Both the position numbers and the translations under genes were made by a program. Below the pieces are notes generated by a model, which was not told the DNA's origin, did not search any database, and was given only the letters and a program-made list of their open reading frames with translations. Below, one piece after another: positions 43,959 to 51,723 of a DNA stretch of 64,000 nucleotides. Position 1 is the first letter of the stretch. Every line of letters begins with the position of its first letter. Origin of the DNA: Dactylosporangium vinaceum (GTDB lineage Bacteria > Actinomycetota > Actinomycetes > Mycobacteriales > Micromonosporaceae); contig NZ_CP061913.1 of the NCBI RefSeq assembly GCF_019904175.1, forward strand, positions 62,001-126,000. Direction: 5' to 3'.

Positions 43959-44268
43959 CCGTTTCTCCCTGTCGTCTCTCGCGTCGGCAGCGGGGTTGAC
44001 CCTGCCGCGCGGCGGGGGGTGTCTGCCACGCGGCGACCCGGTGGGGTCGACACGTCGGCAGGGCATGACCGGGGTCATGCCCGTGACTCGGCCCCGGGCT
44101 CTGCCTCGCAGGGTATGCGGAGGCTACGGCGCCGTTGCCGGTGTGTGTCAAGCATCGCAGAAGGCGTGTGGATAGACACCATGGAGTCGCGCGTTCTCCG
44201 TGTCTTCGCCGGGTTGCGCCCAGTTAGTCCGAATGTCCCTGTGCGGCCGCTCGAGGTTTGGAGTTCAG
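43959..44268. other. 310-base intergenic region between divergent genes
   Basis: Apart from the palindrome at 44061-44082, nothing beyond ordinary divergent promoter space is visible. Confidence 0.6.
44061..44082. promoter_or_regulatory. GGGCATGACC-GG-GGTCATGCCC palindrome upstream of E1alpha
   Basis: Perfect 10-base arms around a GG centre, 103 bases before the E1alpha start, in an otherwise featureless 310-base gap. A candidate operator for the dehydrogenase operon. Confidence 0.5.
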
Positions 44269-44976
44269 GTGTCTTCGGACGTGCGCCATCACCGGCTGTT
44301 CTCGCCCAACCGGCGGCCGCTGCTGATCTCCGCGCTGCTGGTCCTGCTCACCTCGGTGCCGACCATGATCGTCGTGGTGGCCGGCAGTGCGACGCTGGAG
44401 ACCGCCCCGCCGCCCCGCTCGCCGGTCATCGCCGACCCGCAGCCAGGACCGGTCATCGTCGGCTCGGGGCCGACGTCCGGGCTGCACGCCTCTGGGCCGG
44501 CCGGCCGCAACTCCGTCGGCGCCCCTCCGACCGCCCCGCAGCCGCCGCTGCGGCCGCGAGCGACTTCGCGACCATCGGAGGGCTCCGGAGGTACCGGCGG
44601 AGGAAGCGGTTCGATTGTCAAGAAGGCACCGACCCGCCACCCTTCGGTGGAATCCTCGCCACCGCCGGCTCCGGACCCGTCGCCGATTCAGGATCGGGCG
44701 TGGCCCGGGTGGGACGACAACATCAAAGAAAGCGGTATCCATCAGGGTCGGTCGATCGGACAATTCCGGTCGGCCGATTCGGCCGTCGGGGGACTACCGA
44801 CCGGCCCGCGTGTTCGAGTTGCGCGTGACGACCGCCCATGCCGTGGAGAACGGTTTGCACGGCCACTGCGCGCACCCCGCCGTGCAGCCTTGGGCGTGCC
44901 GGCCGGTGACGGGCTGATGGCGCTCGACCCGGCGGCGGGCGTCGGTGACGGCGTGGTCGTAGATGACAGCCATTGA
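44269..44976 (+). CDS. membrane-anchored Pro-rich protein, unknown function
   Basis: A frame of 235 codons from GTG 44269 with a membrane helix near residues 15-40 (RRPLLISALLVLLTSVPTMI) followed by a Pro/Ser/Gly-rich extracytoplasmic region. The first 140 codons have good actinobacterial codon use. After about 44700 third-position GC falls and the frame runs antisense through a better-supported small gene (44794-44973), so the true C-terminus is doubtful and a frameshift or overlap is possible. No family recognised. Confidence 0.5.
   Translation: MSSDVRHHRLFSPNRRPLLISALLVLLTSVPTMIVVVAGSATLETAPPPRSPVIADPQPGPVIVGSGPTSGLHASGPAGRNSVGAPPTAPQPPLRPRATSRPSEGSGGTGGGSGSIVKKAPTRHPSVESSPPPAPDPSPIQDRAWPGWDDNIKESGIHQGRSIGQFRSADSAVGGLPTGPRVRVARDDRPCRGERFARPLRAPRRAALGVPAGDGLMALDPAAGVGDGVVVDDSH
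44794..44973 (-). CDS. small cysteine-containing conserved protein (59 residues)
   Basis: Reads MAVIYDHAVTDARRRVERHQ, then a Cys-rich middle GCTAGCAQWPCKP and a tail ending in NTRAGR. A GAGGAGC site precedes the ATG at 44973, and the gene follows the 86-residue gene after 9 bases, so they form an operon. Three cysteines in GCxxGCxxWPC suggest metal binding. I recall similar short proteins in Micromonosporaceae without a known role. It lies antisense to the 3' third of the plus-strand frame 44269-44976. Confidence 0.65.
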   Translation of the reverse strand: MAVIYDHAVTDARRRVERHQPVTGRHAQGCTAGCAQWPCKPFSTAWAVVTRNSNTRAGR

Positions 44977-44982
44977 TGCTCC

Positions 44983-45243
44983 TCAGACGCCCTGCGGCGT
45001 CGACGCGGCCCACAGCAGGCGCGCGTTGTAGAGCTGCTGGGCCGTGGCCAGCGCGGCCTCGGCGGAGCGGAAGACGGCGACCTCGGTCTTGCCGTTGCCG
45101 AGGCGCCACGTAAGCACCGCCTGATCGGGCAGCTCATGGCCCCAGGCAACGACTTCCGGGTGGTCGTCATCGAGTGGATCGGCGACAATGCCGAAGAGGC
45201 GTGGTGCGCCTTCGAGCAGGAGCATGTCATCCTCGAGCACCAC
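44983..45243 (-). CDS. conserved small protein, unknown function (86 residues)
   Basis: GTG 45243 (with a second GTG next to it) behind a GGAGGGAG site. The product VLEDDMLLLEGAPRLFGIVA to NARLLWAASTPQGV is acidic with an alpha/beta look and no recognised family. It is divergent from the DUF5753 regulator at 45415 and forms an operon with the 59-residue gene, a neighbourhood shape often seen around DUF397/DUF5753 loci. Confidence 0.7.
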   Translation of the reverse strand: MVLEDDMLLLEGAPRLFGIVADPLDDDHPEVVAWGHELPDQAVLTWRLGNGKTEVAVFRSAEAALATAQQLYNARLLWAASTPQGV

Positions 45244-45414
45244 TGATCTCCCTCCGGCAGAGGTGCGATCTGACGCGTCCAGAATGCACGTGCAGGTTTC
45301 GCGCGGCAATACGGACTTGCGAAGTTGAGTAGAGCAAGCCAATCGCTCACCCACCTCGCGCTTGCGCAGTACCCCGGTAACGGACACACTCGACCTGAGT
45401 AATGGAGGTGAGCG

Positions 45415-46254
45415 GTGTCCAGCGCCCACAGCCCCACGTTCCCCAGGTTCCAGTTGGGTAAGCAACTGCGTGAGCTGCGGGAGCATGCACGGCTCACCAC
45501 GGAAGACGTCGGCCTGCAACTGGACTGCTCGCCGAGCACCATCAGCCGGATGGAAGGCGGCAAGGTCGGAATCCGGCGCAGCACCCTGGAGCGCCTGCTC
45601 GAGATTTACGAGGTCACCGACCAAGAGCAGATCGACACATTGGTGGTCCTCGCACGGCAGGGCAAAACTCGAGGTTGGTTCGCCCGTTACGGAGATCTGC
45701 CCGCGAGTTACTCAAGGTACATCGGCCTCGAGTCGAGTGCGGCGGAGATGCGCGACTACGAAGCGCTCGTCGTGCCCGGGATGCTCCAGACGGAGGAGTA
45801 CACGCGGGCGCTGCTCGCCGCCTCCACCGGAGAGTCCGACGAGACCGTCGAGGCGCACGTGAAGGCGCGCCGCGAGCGCCAGAACCTGCTGACCCGCGAG
45901 GACCAGCCGCTGCAGCTGATCGCCGTGCTCGACGAGAGCGTCATTCGGCGCAGCATCGGCGGGGCCGACGTCATGCGGTCGCAGCTCAAGCACCTGGCCG
46001 ACATGGGCCGGGCGAGAAACGTGACGGTCCAGATCCTGCCCTTCTCCGGAGGGGCATATGCCGGCATGGCTGGATCGTTCGCGATTCTCAAGTTCCAAGA
46101 TGCACCAAGCGTCGTGTACGCCGAGGCCATGACCGGCGACATCTACCCGGCCGCCGATGATGTGCAGCGGTACGCCGACGTGTTCGAGAATCTGCGAGCC
46201 GCCGCGCTCAGCCCGTTGGAGTCGATCAAAATGATCGAGGATTCTTCGAACTGA
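45415..46254 (+). CDS. XRE/DUF5753 (Scr1-type) regulator
   Basis: A 279-residue protein with an N-terminal helix-turn-helix (about 15-75: QLRELREHARLTTEDVGLQL, CSPSTISRMEGGKVGIRR) and a C-terminal DUF5753 domain (about 95-275: LESSAAEMRDYEALVVPGML, QTEEYTRALL, PFSGGAYAGMAGSFAIL). Such regulators pair with small DUF397 proteins in actinobacteria and have been compared with toxin-antitoxin systems or developmental switches (WhiJ-like). GTG 45415 follows GGAGGTGA. The partner gene follows after 31 bases. Confidence 0.92.
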   Translation: MSSAHSPTFPRFQLGKQLRELREHARLTTEDVGLQLDCSPSTISRMEGGKVGIRRSTLERLLEIYEVTDQEQIDTLVVLARQGKTRGWFARYGDLPASYSRYIGLESSAAEMRDYEALVVPGMLQTEEYTRALLAASTGESDETVEAHVKARRERQNLLTREDQPLQLIAVLDESVIRRSIGGADVMRSQLKHLADMGRARNVTVQILPFSGGAYAGMAGSFAILKFQDAPSVVYAEAMTGDIYPAADDVQRYADVFENLRAAALSPLESIKMIEDSSN

Positions 46255-46285
46255 GTTCGGCCCTTACCCGAAGGAGTGCGCAGAG

Positions 46286-46486
46286 ATGGCTGCGCTGAAC
46301 GAGCAGTGGCACAAGCCCACGCGGAGCGGTAACAACGGACAGTGCGTCGAAGCGCGGTTCGTCGACGGCGTCGTCGAGGTCCGCAACTCCAACTCCCCCG
46401 ATGCGGGCTCGGTTCGCTTCACCCGCGCGGAATGGGACACCTTCATCGCCGCGGTCGACACGGACGGCGAGTTCCGCCTGCCGTAA
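46286..46486 (+). CDS. DUF397 domain protein
   Basis: A 66-residue DUF397 protein: start MAALNEQWHKPTRSGNNGQC, VEARFVDGVVEVRNSNSPD, FTRAEWDTFIAAV. It is the regular small partner of the DUF5753 regulator upstream, probably binding it and relieving or modifying DNA binding; molecular detail is not established. A strong terminator follows. Confidence 0.93.
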   Translation: MAALNEQWHKPTRSGNNGQCVEARFVDGVVEVRNSNSPDAGSVRFTRAEWDTFIAAVDTDGEFRLP

Positions 46487-46513
46487 TCGATTCTTCCCCA
46501 TCCACTTCACAAA

Positions 46514-46547
46514 CGAAGGGACGACCCCCGACCGGGTCGTCCCTTCG
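46514..46547 (+). terminator. terminator after the DUF397 gene
   Basis: Perfect 14-base arms CGAAGGGACGACCC and GGGTCGTCCCTTCG with a 6-base loop, followed by TCTTCT. Confidence 0.9.
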
Positions 46548-46714
46548 TCTTCTGCGAGCCATTGTTGATGTTATCGCTCGGGTCGGGACCGGCGGTACTT
46601 CGCCGTCCTTGGCCGTACGGAGTCCGCGGAATGTAGCAAAACTGGCGAATCGGATCCGGTAGCAATCCTGCGATGTGGGTGTCGCGATCCGGTCCGGCGG
46701 AGTAACTATGAGTT

Positions 46715-47239
46715 ATGAGCACTCAGGTGTCGCCGGCGTCGCAGGTGTCCGCGCTCACGATCCGGGCGTACCGGCCCACGGATCATCGAGAGTGCCGGCA
46801 CCTCTGGGCGGAGATGACCGCGGCGGACGCGGGACTCTACGGGGTCGCGTCCGCGGATGATTCTGGTGCGGCTTTCGAGGAGTACCTGACCCGGCTGGAC
46901 CTCTCCGGGATGTGGGTCGCCTCGAACGTCGGCGGCGGGGTGATCGGGATGGTCGGGCTGCTGCTCGGCGGTCAGGTGGAGCCGCTCGTCGTCACGGCGG
47001 CCAGCCGGGGCGAGGGGATCGGGCGGGCCCTGCTCGAGCATGTCGCCGATCAAGCGCGGCGGCGGGGGATCCGGCAGTTGAGCATCTCGCCGTCGGCCCG
47101 GAACCTGGACGCTATCCGGTGCTTGCATGCGGCGGGGTACGACGCCCTTGCTCGGGTGACGCTGGCTATCGATCTTTCACCGGGAGGGTCGGCGTTCGAG
47201 GACGGGATCGATCTTTACGATCTGCGATTCCGGGCCTGA
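46715..47239 (+). CDS. GNAT family N-acetyltransferase
   Basis: A 174-residue acetyl-CoA-dependent transferase with the fold motifs in order: RAYRPTDHRECRHLW, GGGVIGMVGLLL, VEPLVVTAASRGEGIGRALL (acetyl-CoA pyrophosphate loop RGEGIG) and SARNLDAIRCLHAAGYDAL. The substrate is unknown. ATG 46715. It is monocistronic, with the hairpin repeat at 47331 downstream. Confidence 0.9.
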   Translation: MSTQVSPASQVSALTIRAYRPTDHRECRHLWAEMTAADAGLYGVASADDSGAAFEEYLTRLDLSGMWVASNVGGGVIGMVGLLLGGQVEPLVVTAASRGEGIGRALLEHVADQARRRGIRQLSISPSARNLDAIRCLHAAGYDALARVTLAIDLSPGGSAFEDGIDLYDLRFRA

Positions 47240-47330
47240 GGTGGCTCGCTCCGGTTGCGGGGTGTGCGGTGACTGTGGGCGCTTTGTGCGTGGAGTCGTG
47301 CGCTCGTGCGGGCGGGGCGGGCGCTTGTGG

Positions 47331-47366
47331 CCGATAAGTCGGGCGCTTCGCGCCGCGACTTATCGG
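47331..47366. repeat. dispersed hairpin repeat, locus 2 (type I)
   Basis: CCGATAAGTCG (47331-47341) pairs with CGACTTATCGG (47356-47366), with an inner GGCGC-TTC-GCGCC stem; ATTTTTCG follows. Nearly identical to the type I module at 40227. It may also terminate the GNAT transcript. Confidence 0.75.
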
Positions 47367-47468
47367 ATTTTTCGTATTTTCACGGTGTCTGAGTTATTTG
47401 TCGGGTTTGCCGGGATAGGGCGGATGCTTTCGGCCCTCTAGTAGCGGAGTTCTGTCGCTTCCACCAGA

Positions 47469-47492
47469 CCTGTGGACAGGGTTATCCACAGG
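47469..47492. promoter_or_regulatory. inverted pair of DnaA-box-like 9-mers
   Basis: CCTGTGGACA (47469-47478) faces TTATCCACA (47482-47490) as inverted sequences 3 bases apart, flanked by CC/GG. It is similar in design to 6139-6170 but less perfect. It lies 48 bases before the DUF4192 gene start. Confidence 0.45.
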
Positions 47493-47539
47493 AAAAAGTT
47501 TGTCTACCGGCGGTGTTGCGGCGGGGCGAGGCTCGACGC

Positions 47540-49327
47540 ATGGATTCCCACTTGCGACTGCGTGGACCGGCCGAGCTCCTCTCGGCCCTGCCTTATCTGC
47601 TGGGGTTCCACCCCACCAACAGCCTCGTGGCGCTCGGCCTGCGCGGCCCCGGCCTGCACGTACAGCTGCGCGGTGACCTGCCCGGCGACGAGACCGACGC
47701 CGTGGTGCTGGCCGACCACTACGGGCAGGTGTTCGCGCGCAACGGCATGGACGGCGCCCTGCTCATAGGCTACGGACCACCCGAGCGGGCCGCCCCGTTC
47801 CTGAAGCTCGTGAACGCCGCGATGGTCGTCCGCGGGCTCCGGGTCTACGACCTGCTACGGACGCACGAGCGAAGATTCTGGTCGCTGTTCTGCTCCTCGC
47901 CCGACTGCTGCCCGCCGGAGGGCCGCCCCTTCGATCCGGAGACTTCGGTCGCCGCGGCCGAGGCGACGCTTGCCGGCCTGGTCGCGATGCCGTCGCGCGA
48001 GACGGTGGCCGAACTGTTCGAGGGCCCGGTGGGTCCGGCGCTCGCGGCCATCGAGGACGCCGGCGACCGGGCCAACCTGCGGGTGCTCCGCCTCGCCGCA
48101 GGCCGCGACCCGGCCGGCATACGCGCAGCCGTGGTCGCCGCCGGCCGGGTGGCGCTCGAGGCGGCGCTCACCCGCTACGCCGCCGACGAGGCGCTTGACG
48201 ACGACGAGCTGGCCTGGCTGCAGGTCCTGCTCCACGTGCTCGACTTCCGCGACCGCGCCTGGGAACGACTCGACCGCGACACCCGCTGCACCGGCAACCC
48301 GGCCATCGAGACACACCGGCGGTTCTGGATGGACATGGTGCGCCGCTGCGAACCTTCGGCCGTCGCGCCTGCGGCAACACTTTTGTCGTACCTCTCGTGG
48401 CGCACCGGCAACGGCCTGCACGCCGCGTTGGCGCTGGACCGGGCGTTCGCGGCCGACCCCGGCTACACGGGCGCCGGCCTCATGGCCGAGATCCTGGGCC
48501 GCGGGCTGTCCCCGGCCGAGCTGCCCCCGATCGGCCGCCGTCAGCGCCGGACTTCGCGCGGACCGGCCCCGTCCGACCTGCCGAGATCGCTCCGGCTTCC
48601 CGCCTCGCCGCGAGGGAACGGGTCGTCGCGCGCGCCGGGGCCGCATTCGCGCCCTGATCCCGCTTCCGGACCTGGCTCGCGGCCTGACTCCGCTTCTGGA
48701 CCTGCCTCGCGCCTCGACTCCGTTTCCGGACCTAGCTTGCGCCCTGGCTCCGTTTCTGGATCTGGCTCCGCTTCTGGACCTACCTCGCGGCGTGACACCG
48801 ACGTCGGCCGGCGACCTGGGCCGGGTGCGCGACCGCGGCCTGGCGCGGCGGGGACGACGCTGTGTTCGGAGGCTGCGGTTGCTGCCGATCTGCGTGCCGC
48901 GGTCGATCCGGCTGCGGGCGGCAATGTGGGTTCCGAGGCGGCGTCGGGTGCGCACGCGGCAGCGATGCTGTGTTCCGAGGCCGCGGTTGCTGCCGAGTTG
49001 TGCGCGGTGGTCGATCCGGTTGTGGGTGGCGATGTGGGTGCCAGGGTTGCGTCGGGTGCCGAGGTGGCGTCGGGTGTCCAGGCAGCGTCGGGTGCGGCGG
49101 CGTTGGGTGTCGAAGCGGCGCCCAGTGCGGAGGTGGCGTCCCGGGTTGAGGCGGTCGTGTTGGGCGCGGTTGACGGCGAACCGCCGCAGCCCGGTCCGGT
49201 CGGGTCGCCCGGTGGGTCCGCTGAGGCTGTGGCCGACTCCGGCAGGTCTAGTGGGCCGGCTGGCGGGTCCGCGGCGGTGGGAGGGACGGGACGCCCTGCA
49301 CGCGCTGCGCGGCGGCGTAGACGTTGA
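47540..49327 (+). CDS. DUF4192 protein with long repeat-containing C-terminal extension
   Basis: The first 340 or so residues form the DUF4192 domain (ELLSALPYLLGFHPTNSLVA near the start, VAEILGRGLSP-like end), a family of unknown function common in actinobacteria. The remaining 255 residues are low-complexity. They include four 10-residue units of the type DSASGPASRL (DNA 48656-48793) and two 36-residue units beginning LCSEAAVAA (48860-48967 and 48968-49075), then Ala/Val/Ser-rich repeats. Typical DUF4192 proteins end soon after the domain, so the tail is an addition. Its end overlaps the convergent fdhD by 80 bases. ATG 47540. Confidence 0.82.
   Translation: MDSHLRLRGPAELLSALPYLLGFHPTNSLVALGLRGPGLHVQLRGDLPGDETDAVVLADHYGQVFARNGMDGALLIGYGPPERAAPFLKLVNAAMVVRGLRVYDLLRTHERRFWSLFCSSPDCCPPEGRPFDPETSVAAAEATLAGLVAMPSRETVAELFEGPVGPALAAIEDAGDRANLRVLRLAAGRDPAGIRAAVVAAGRVALEAALTRYAADEALDDDELAWLQVLLHVLDFRDRAWERLDRDTRCTGNPAIETHRRFWMDMVRRCEPSAVAPAATLLSYLSWRTGNGLHAALALDRAFAADPGYTGAGLMAEILGRGLSPAELPPIGRRQRRTSRGPAPSDLPRSLRLPASPRGNGSSRAPGPHSRPDPASGPGSRPDSASGPASRLDSVSGPSLRPGSVSGSGSASGPTSRRDTDVGRRPGPGARPRPGAAGTTLCSEAAVAADLRAAVDPAAGGNVGSEAASGAHAAAMLCSEAAVAAELCAVVDPVVGGDVGARVASGAEVASGVQAASGAAALGVEAAPSAEVASRVEAVVLGAVDGEPPQPGPVGSPGGSAEAVADSGRSSGPAGGSAAVGGTGRPARAARRRRR
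48656..48793 (+). repeat. 30-base tandem repeat inside the DUF4192 gene
   Basis: Four imperfect units with core TCCGGACCT/TCTGGACCT, keeping the reading frame (10 codons each; the last unit is longer). Confidence 0.8.
48860..49075 (+). repeat. 108-base tandem duplication inside the DUF4192 gene
   Basis: Two adjacent units starting CTGTGTTC at 48860 and 48968, each 36 codons (LCSEAAVAAD and LCSEAAVAAE). Confidence 0.8.
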
Positions 49328-50495
49328 AGGTCGTGCCGCGCAGGAAGCCGACGAGGGTCAGTCCGGCCTCGGCGGCGAGGTCGACGGCGAGGGTGCTCGG
49401 TGCTGATACGGCGGCGAGCAGGGGGAGACCGGCCATCCAGGCCTTCTGGCACAGCTCGAAGCTGGCTCGTCCACTGACCATGAGGAGGTGTCCGGTGAGG
49501 GGGAGACGTTCTTGGCGTACCGCCCAGCCGACGACCTTGTCGACCGCGTTGTGCCGCCCCACGTCTTCCCGCAGGCAGACGAGTTCGCCATCGGGCGTGA
49601 ACAGCCCCGCCGCGTGCAGGCCGCCGGTGGTGTCGAAGGCTCGCTGGCGCCGGCGAAGGGCACCGGGCAGGCCGGCCAGGACCGAGGGGGCGACGGTGAC
49701 CGGATCGGCGCTCACGTCGAAGGCCGAGCGGGTGCGCACCGCGTCGATGCTTGCCTTCCCGCAGACCCCGCACGAGGAGGTGGTGTAGAAGTTGCGGGCC
49801 ACCGACTGAGCGACCGGCGCCGCCACGTCGGCGCTCAGCCGGATGTCCACGACGTTGTACGAGTTCGGCTCCTCGTCCCCGGAGCACAACTTGGCCGTGA
49901 GCACGTCCGCGGCCCGCCGGATGACGCCCTCGGTCAACAAGAAACCGATGGCGAGGTCGATGTCGTCCCCCGGCGTACGCATGGTGACCGCCAAAGCCGC
50001 CCCGCCGACCCGGATCTCGAGCGGCTCCTCAGCCACCAACGTATCCGGCCCGACCCGCGCCTCGACCAGCCCAACCGACCCGTCGACCGTCCGATCCCGC
50101 TCCTCGGCCGACCTACCGCGCGCTTCGACTGTCCCGCTCGGCATCTCGACAGACTCGCTGCGCGGCTCGTTCGCCCAGTCCCGCGCCTCGGGCAGCACGC
50201 TCCGCGGCTCGTTCGTGCGGTCCCGCGCCTCGGCTGGGCCGCTGCGTGGTGCTGACGTCCGATGCGCCTCGATCGGGCCGCTGCTTGTCGCTGCCGTCCG
50301 AGTTTGGGTGTCGGTCGGGGCGGTCTGTGCTTCGGCTTGGCCGGCTTGCGGTTTGCCGGTGCTGTTTTGTGCTTTGGTTGGGGCGCCTTGCGGTTCTTGC
50401 GTCATGCCTGGTGCCGTGGCGGGTTCGGCCGGTGGTGGGGGGTGGGCGGGCAGGTGTACGCGGACTATGGTGCGGCGTTGGGTTGCGCGGCCCAT
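49248..50495 (-). CDS. fdhD: formate dehydrogenase accessory sulfurtransferase FdhD with repeat insertion
   Basis: FdhD transfers sulfur to the molybdenum/bis-MGD cofactor of formate dehydrogenase. The catalytic domain is intact: TLVAEEPLEIRV, the Cys pair in SSCGVCGKAS, LCLREDVGRHNAVDK-type nucleotide site (here LREDVGRHNAVDK) and RASFELCQKA. The gene starts MGRATQRRTIVRVHLPA, the normal family N-terminus, but about 130 residues of Glu/Ala/Arg/Pro-rich repeats (EARDRTNEPRS, EARDWANEPRS and others) are inserted before the core, giving 415 residues against a usual 270-290. It is divergent from mobA. Confidence 0.85.
   Translation of the reverse strand: MGRATQRRTIVRVHLPAHPPPPAEPATAPGMTQEPQGAPTKAQNSTGKPQAGQAEAQTAPTDTQTRTAATSSGPIEAHRTSAPRSGPAEARDRTNEPRSVLPEARDWANEPRSESVEMPSGTVEARGRSAEERDRTVDGSVGLVEARVGPDTLVAEEPLEIRVGGAALAVTMRTPGDDIDLAIGFLLTEGVIRRAADVLTAKLCSGDEEPNSYNVVDIRLSADVAAPVAQSVARNFYTTSSCGVCGKASIDAVRTRSAFDVSADPVTVAPSVLAGLPGALRRRQRAFDTTGGLHAAGLFTPDGELVCLREDVGRHNAVDKVVGWAVRQERLPLTGHLLMVSGRASFELCQKAWMAGLPLLAAVSAPSTLAVDLAAEAGLTLVGFLRGTTFNVYAAAQRVQGVPSLPPPRTRQPAH
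50158..50280 (-). repeat. 42-base tandem repeat inside fdhD
   Basis: Units begin at 50158, 50200 and 50242 (42, 42 and 39 bases) with shared CTGCGCGGCTCGTTC/CCCGCGCCTCG blocks; the reading frame is kept. Confidence 0.78.
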
Positions 50496-50561
50496 GTGGG
50501 CGGCCCTTCGTAGGAGCTGTTGGTGGCGTTCGTGGTTCTTGTTTGACGGTAGGTTCTCGTT

Positions 50562-51443
50562 GTGGGTGATGGCCACCTGAGGGACTCGGGCGCTTCGGTT
50601 GCTGCGGTGATTTTGGCCGGGGGGCGGGCGGCTCGGCTCGGTGGGCTGGACAAGCCCATGGTGGCGGTTGGTGGGGTGCCCATGCTGCTGCGGGTGCTGG
50701 CGGCCGTTGAGGAGGTTGGGGCCTCGCCGGTTGTGGTTGTGGGGCCCCGTCGGGAGCAGGTGCCGGCCGGGGTTTTGGTCGTGCGGGAAGAGCCCCCTGG
50801 TGGAGGGCCCGTGGCTGCCGCTGCGGCTGGGCTCGGGGCGATTTTTGGGGATCGAAAAACGGGGAGTGGCCCGCAGGGAGTCTCGGCTGCTGTCGACGCT
50901 GCGGTTCCTGGTGAACAGCCCGGCGTTGATGGTCGACATGACACCGTTCGACCCGATGGTGCTGCGGCTGTTGCCAAAGGCGTGGTTCCTGGTGGACATG
51001 GCCGCGTTCGTGGTCGGTACGAGACCGTAGGACCCGATGGCGCTGCGGCTTCTCCGGCTGGATCGGGACGAAACGAAATCCTCGACGCTCGGGCGGTTGC
51101 GGGCGGCCCGGGTGGAGAGGAAGAGAGTCGGCCTGACGTGGTGTTGTTGCTGGCTGCAGATCTGCCCCATTTGTCAGGTCAGGCGCTTCGTGTACTCCTT
51201 GATGCTGTGCAAGGGCATGACGGGGCAGTGTTTGTGGATGGCAGCGGGCGGCGGCAGCTGCTCTGTGGAGCGTGGAGGAGCGGTGCGCTGCTCGGCGCCG
51301 TCCAGGGGTTCGGGGTCGTTGAAGGTGGGGCCATTCGGCGGTTGGTAAGCGGGCTCGAGGTAGCCGAAGTGCGCTGGGACGGGGAGCGGGCGCCCTACTT
51401 TGACTGTGATACCCAGGATGATCTGCGGGAGGCGGGGTCGTGA
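50562..51443 (+). CDS. mobA: MobA-like molybdenum cofactor guanylyltransferase with internal repeat insertion
   Basis: MobA attaches GMP to molybdopterin. The nucleotide-binding LAGGRAARLGGLDKP motif (near residue 19), VVVVGPRREQ and the metal-binding LLLAADLPHL are present, as is the C-terminal PYFDCDTQDDL. Between GLGAIF and RPDVVLLLAADLP, where the family normally has only a few residues, about 95 residues are inserted, including two 27-residue units (VPGEQPGVDGRHDTVRPDGA; VPGGHGRVRGRYETVGPDGA). Total length is 293 against about 190-200. It is coupled to the next gene by a GTGA overlap and divergent from fdhD. Confidence 0.82.
   Translation: MGDGHLRDSGASVAAVILAGGRAARLGGLDKPMVAVGGVPMLLRVLAAVEEVGASPVVVVGPRREQVPAGVLVVREEPPGGGPVAAAAAGLGAIFGDRKTGSGPQGVSAAVDAAVPGEQPGVDGRHDTVRPDGAAAVAKGVVPGGHGRVRGRYETVGPDGAAASPAGSGRNEILDARAVAGGPGGEEESRPDVVLLLAADLPHLSGQALRVLLDAVQGHDGAVFVDGSGRRQLLCGAWRSGALLGAVQGFGVVEGGAIRRLVSGLEVAEVRWDGERAPYFDCDTQDDLREAGS
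50904..51062 (+). repeat. 81-base tandem repeat inside mobA
   Basis: Units start at GTTCCTGGTG in 50904 and 50985, with shared GACCCGATGG and GCTGCGGCT blocks; the period of 81 bases keeps the frame. Confidence 0.78.
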
Positions 51444-51676
51444 GCGAGAACGTGCTCGGGGAGTGGCTTGTCGAGGCGGCCGCGGCGCTGGGGGTTGAGG
51501 CGCCCGGGCGGGAGGTGCAGACGGCCGTGCTCGATCTCGCGCGGGACGTTGCGCACAACGTGGCTCGGCCGGGGGCGCCGCTCACCGCGTTCCTGCTCGG
51601 GATGGCGGTCGGGCAGGGGGCGGATGTGCAGGCCAGTGCGGCTGCGCTGAGTCGTCTGGCCACCCGTGCCGAGTGA
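51440..51676 (+). CDS. DUF6457 protein
   Basis: A 78-residue all-helical protein (start MSENVLGEWLVEAAAALGVE; AFLLGMAVGQGADVQASAAA). DUF6457 proteins accompany molybdenum cofactor genes in actinobacteria, and this one is coupled to mobA by a 4-base GTGA overlap. Function unknown; a chaperone or regulator of cofactor guanylylation is plausible. Confidence 0.85.
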   Translation: MSENVLGEWLVEAAAALGVEAPGREVQTAVLDLARDVAHNVARPGAPLTAFLLGMAVGQGADVQASAAALSRLATRAE

Positions 51677-51723
51677 GCGATCTCCTCTGGATAGGGTGAG
51701 GGCGCGGGCATAGGGAGGCGATC

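Larger units (their letters stand above)
47240..47539. other. 300-base intergenic region
   Basis: Contains the type I hairpin repeat and the DnaA-box-like pair at 47469-47492. No gene is visible. Confidence 0.7.

Noticed and set aside
48656..51062. CRISPR-like arrays suggested by repeated blocks
   Set aside because: Units are contiguous, imperfect and in multiples of three bases inside open frames; there are no unique spacers and no cas genes.
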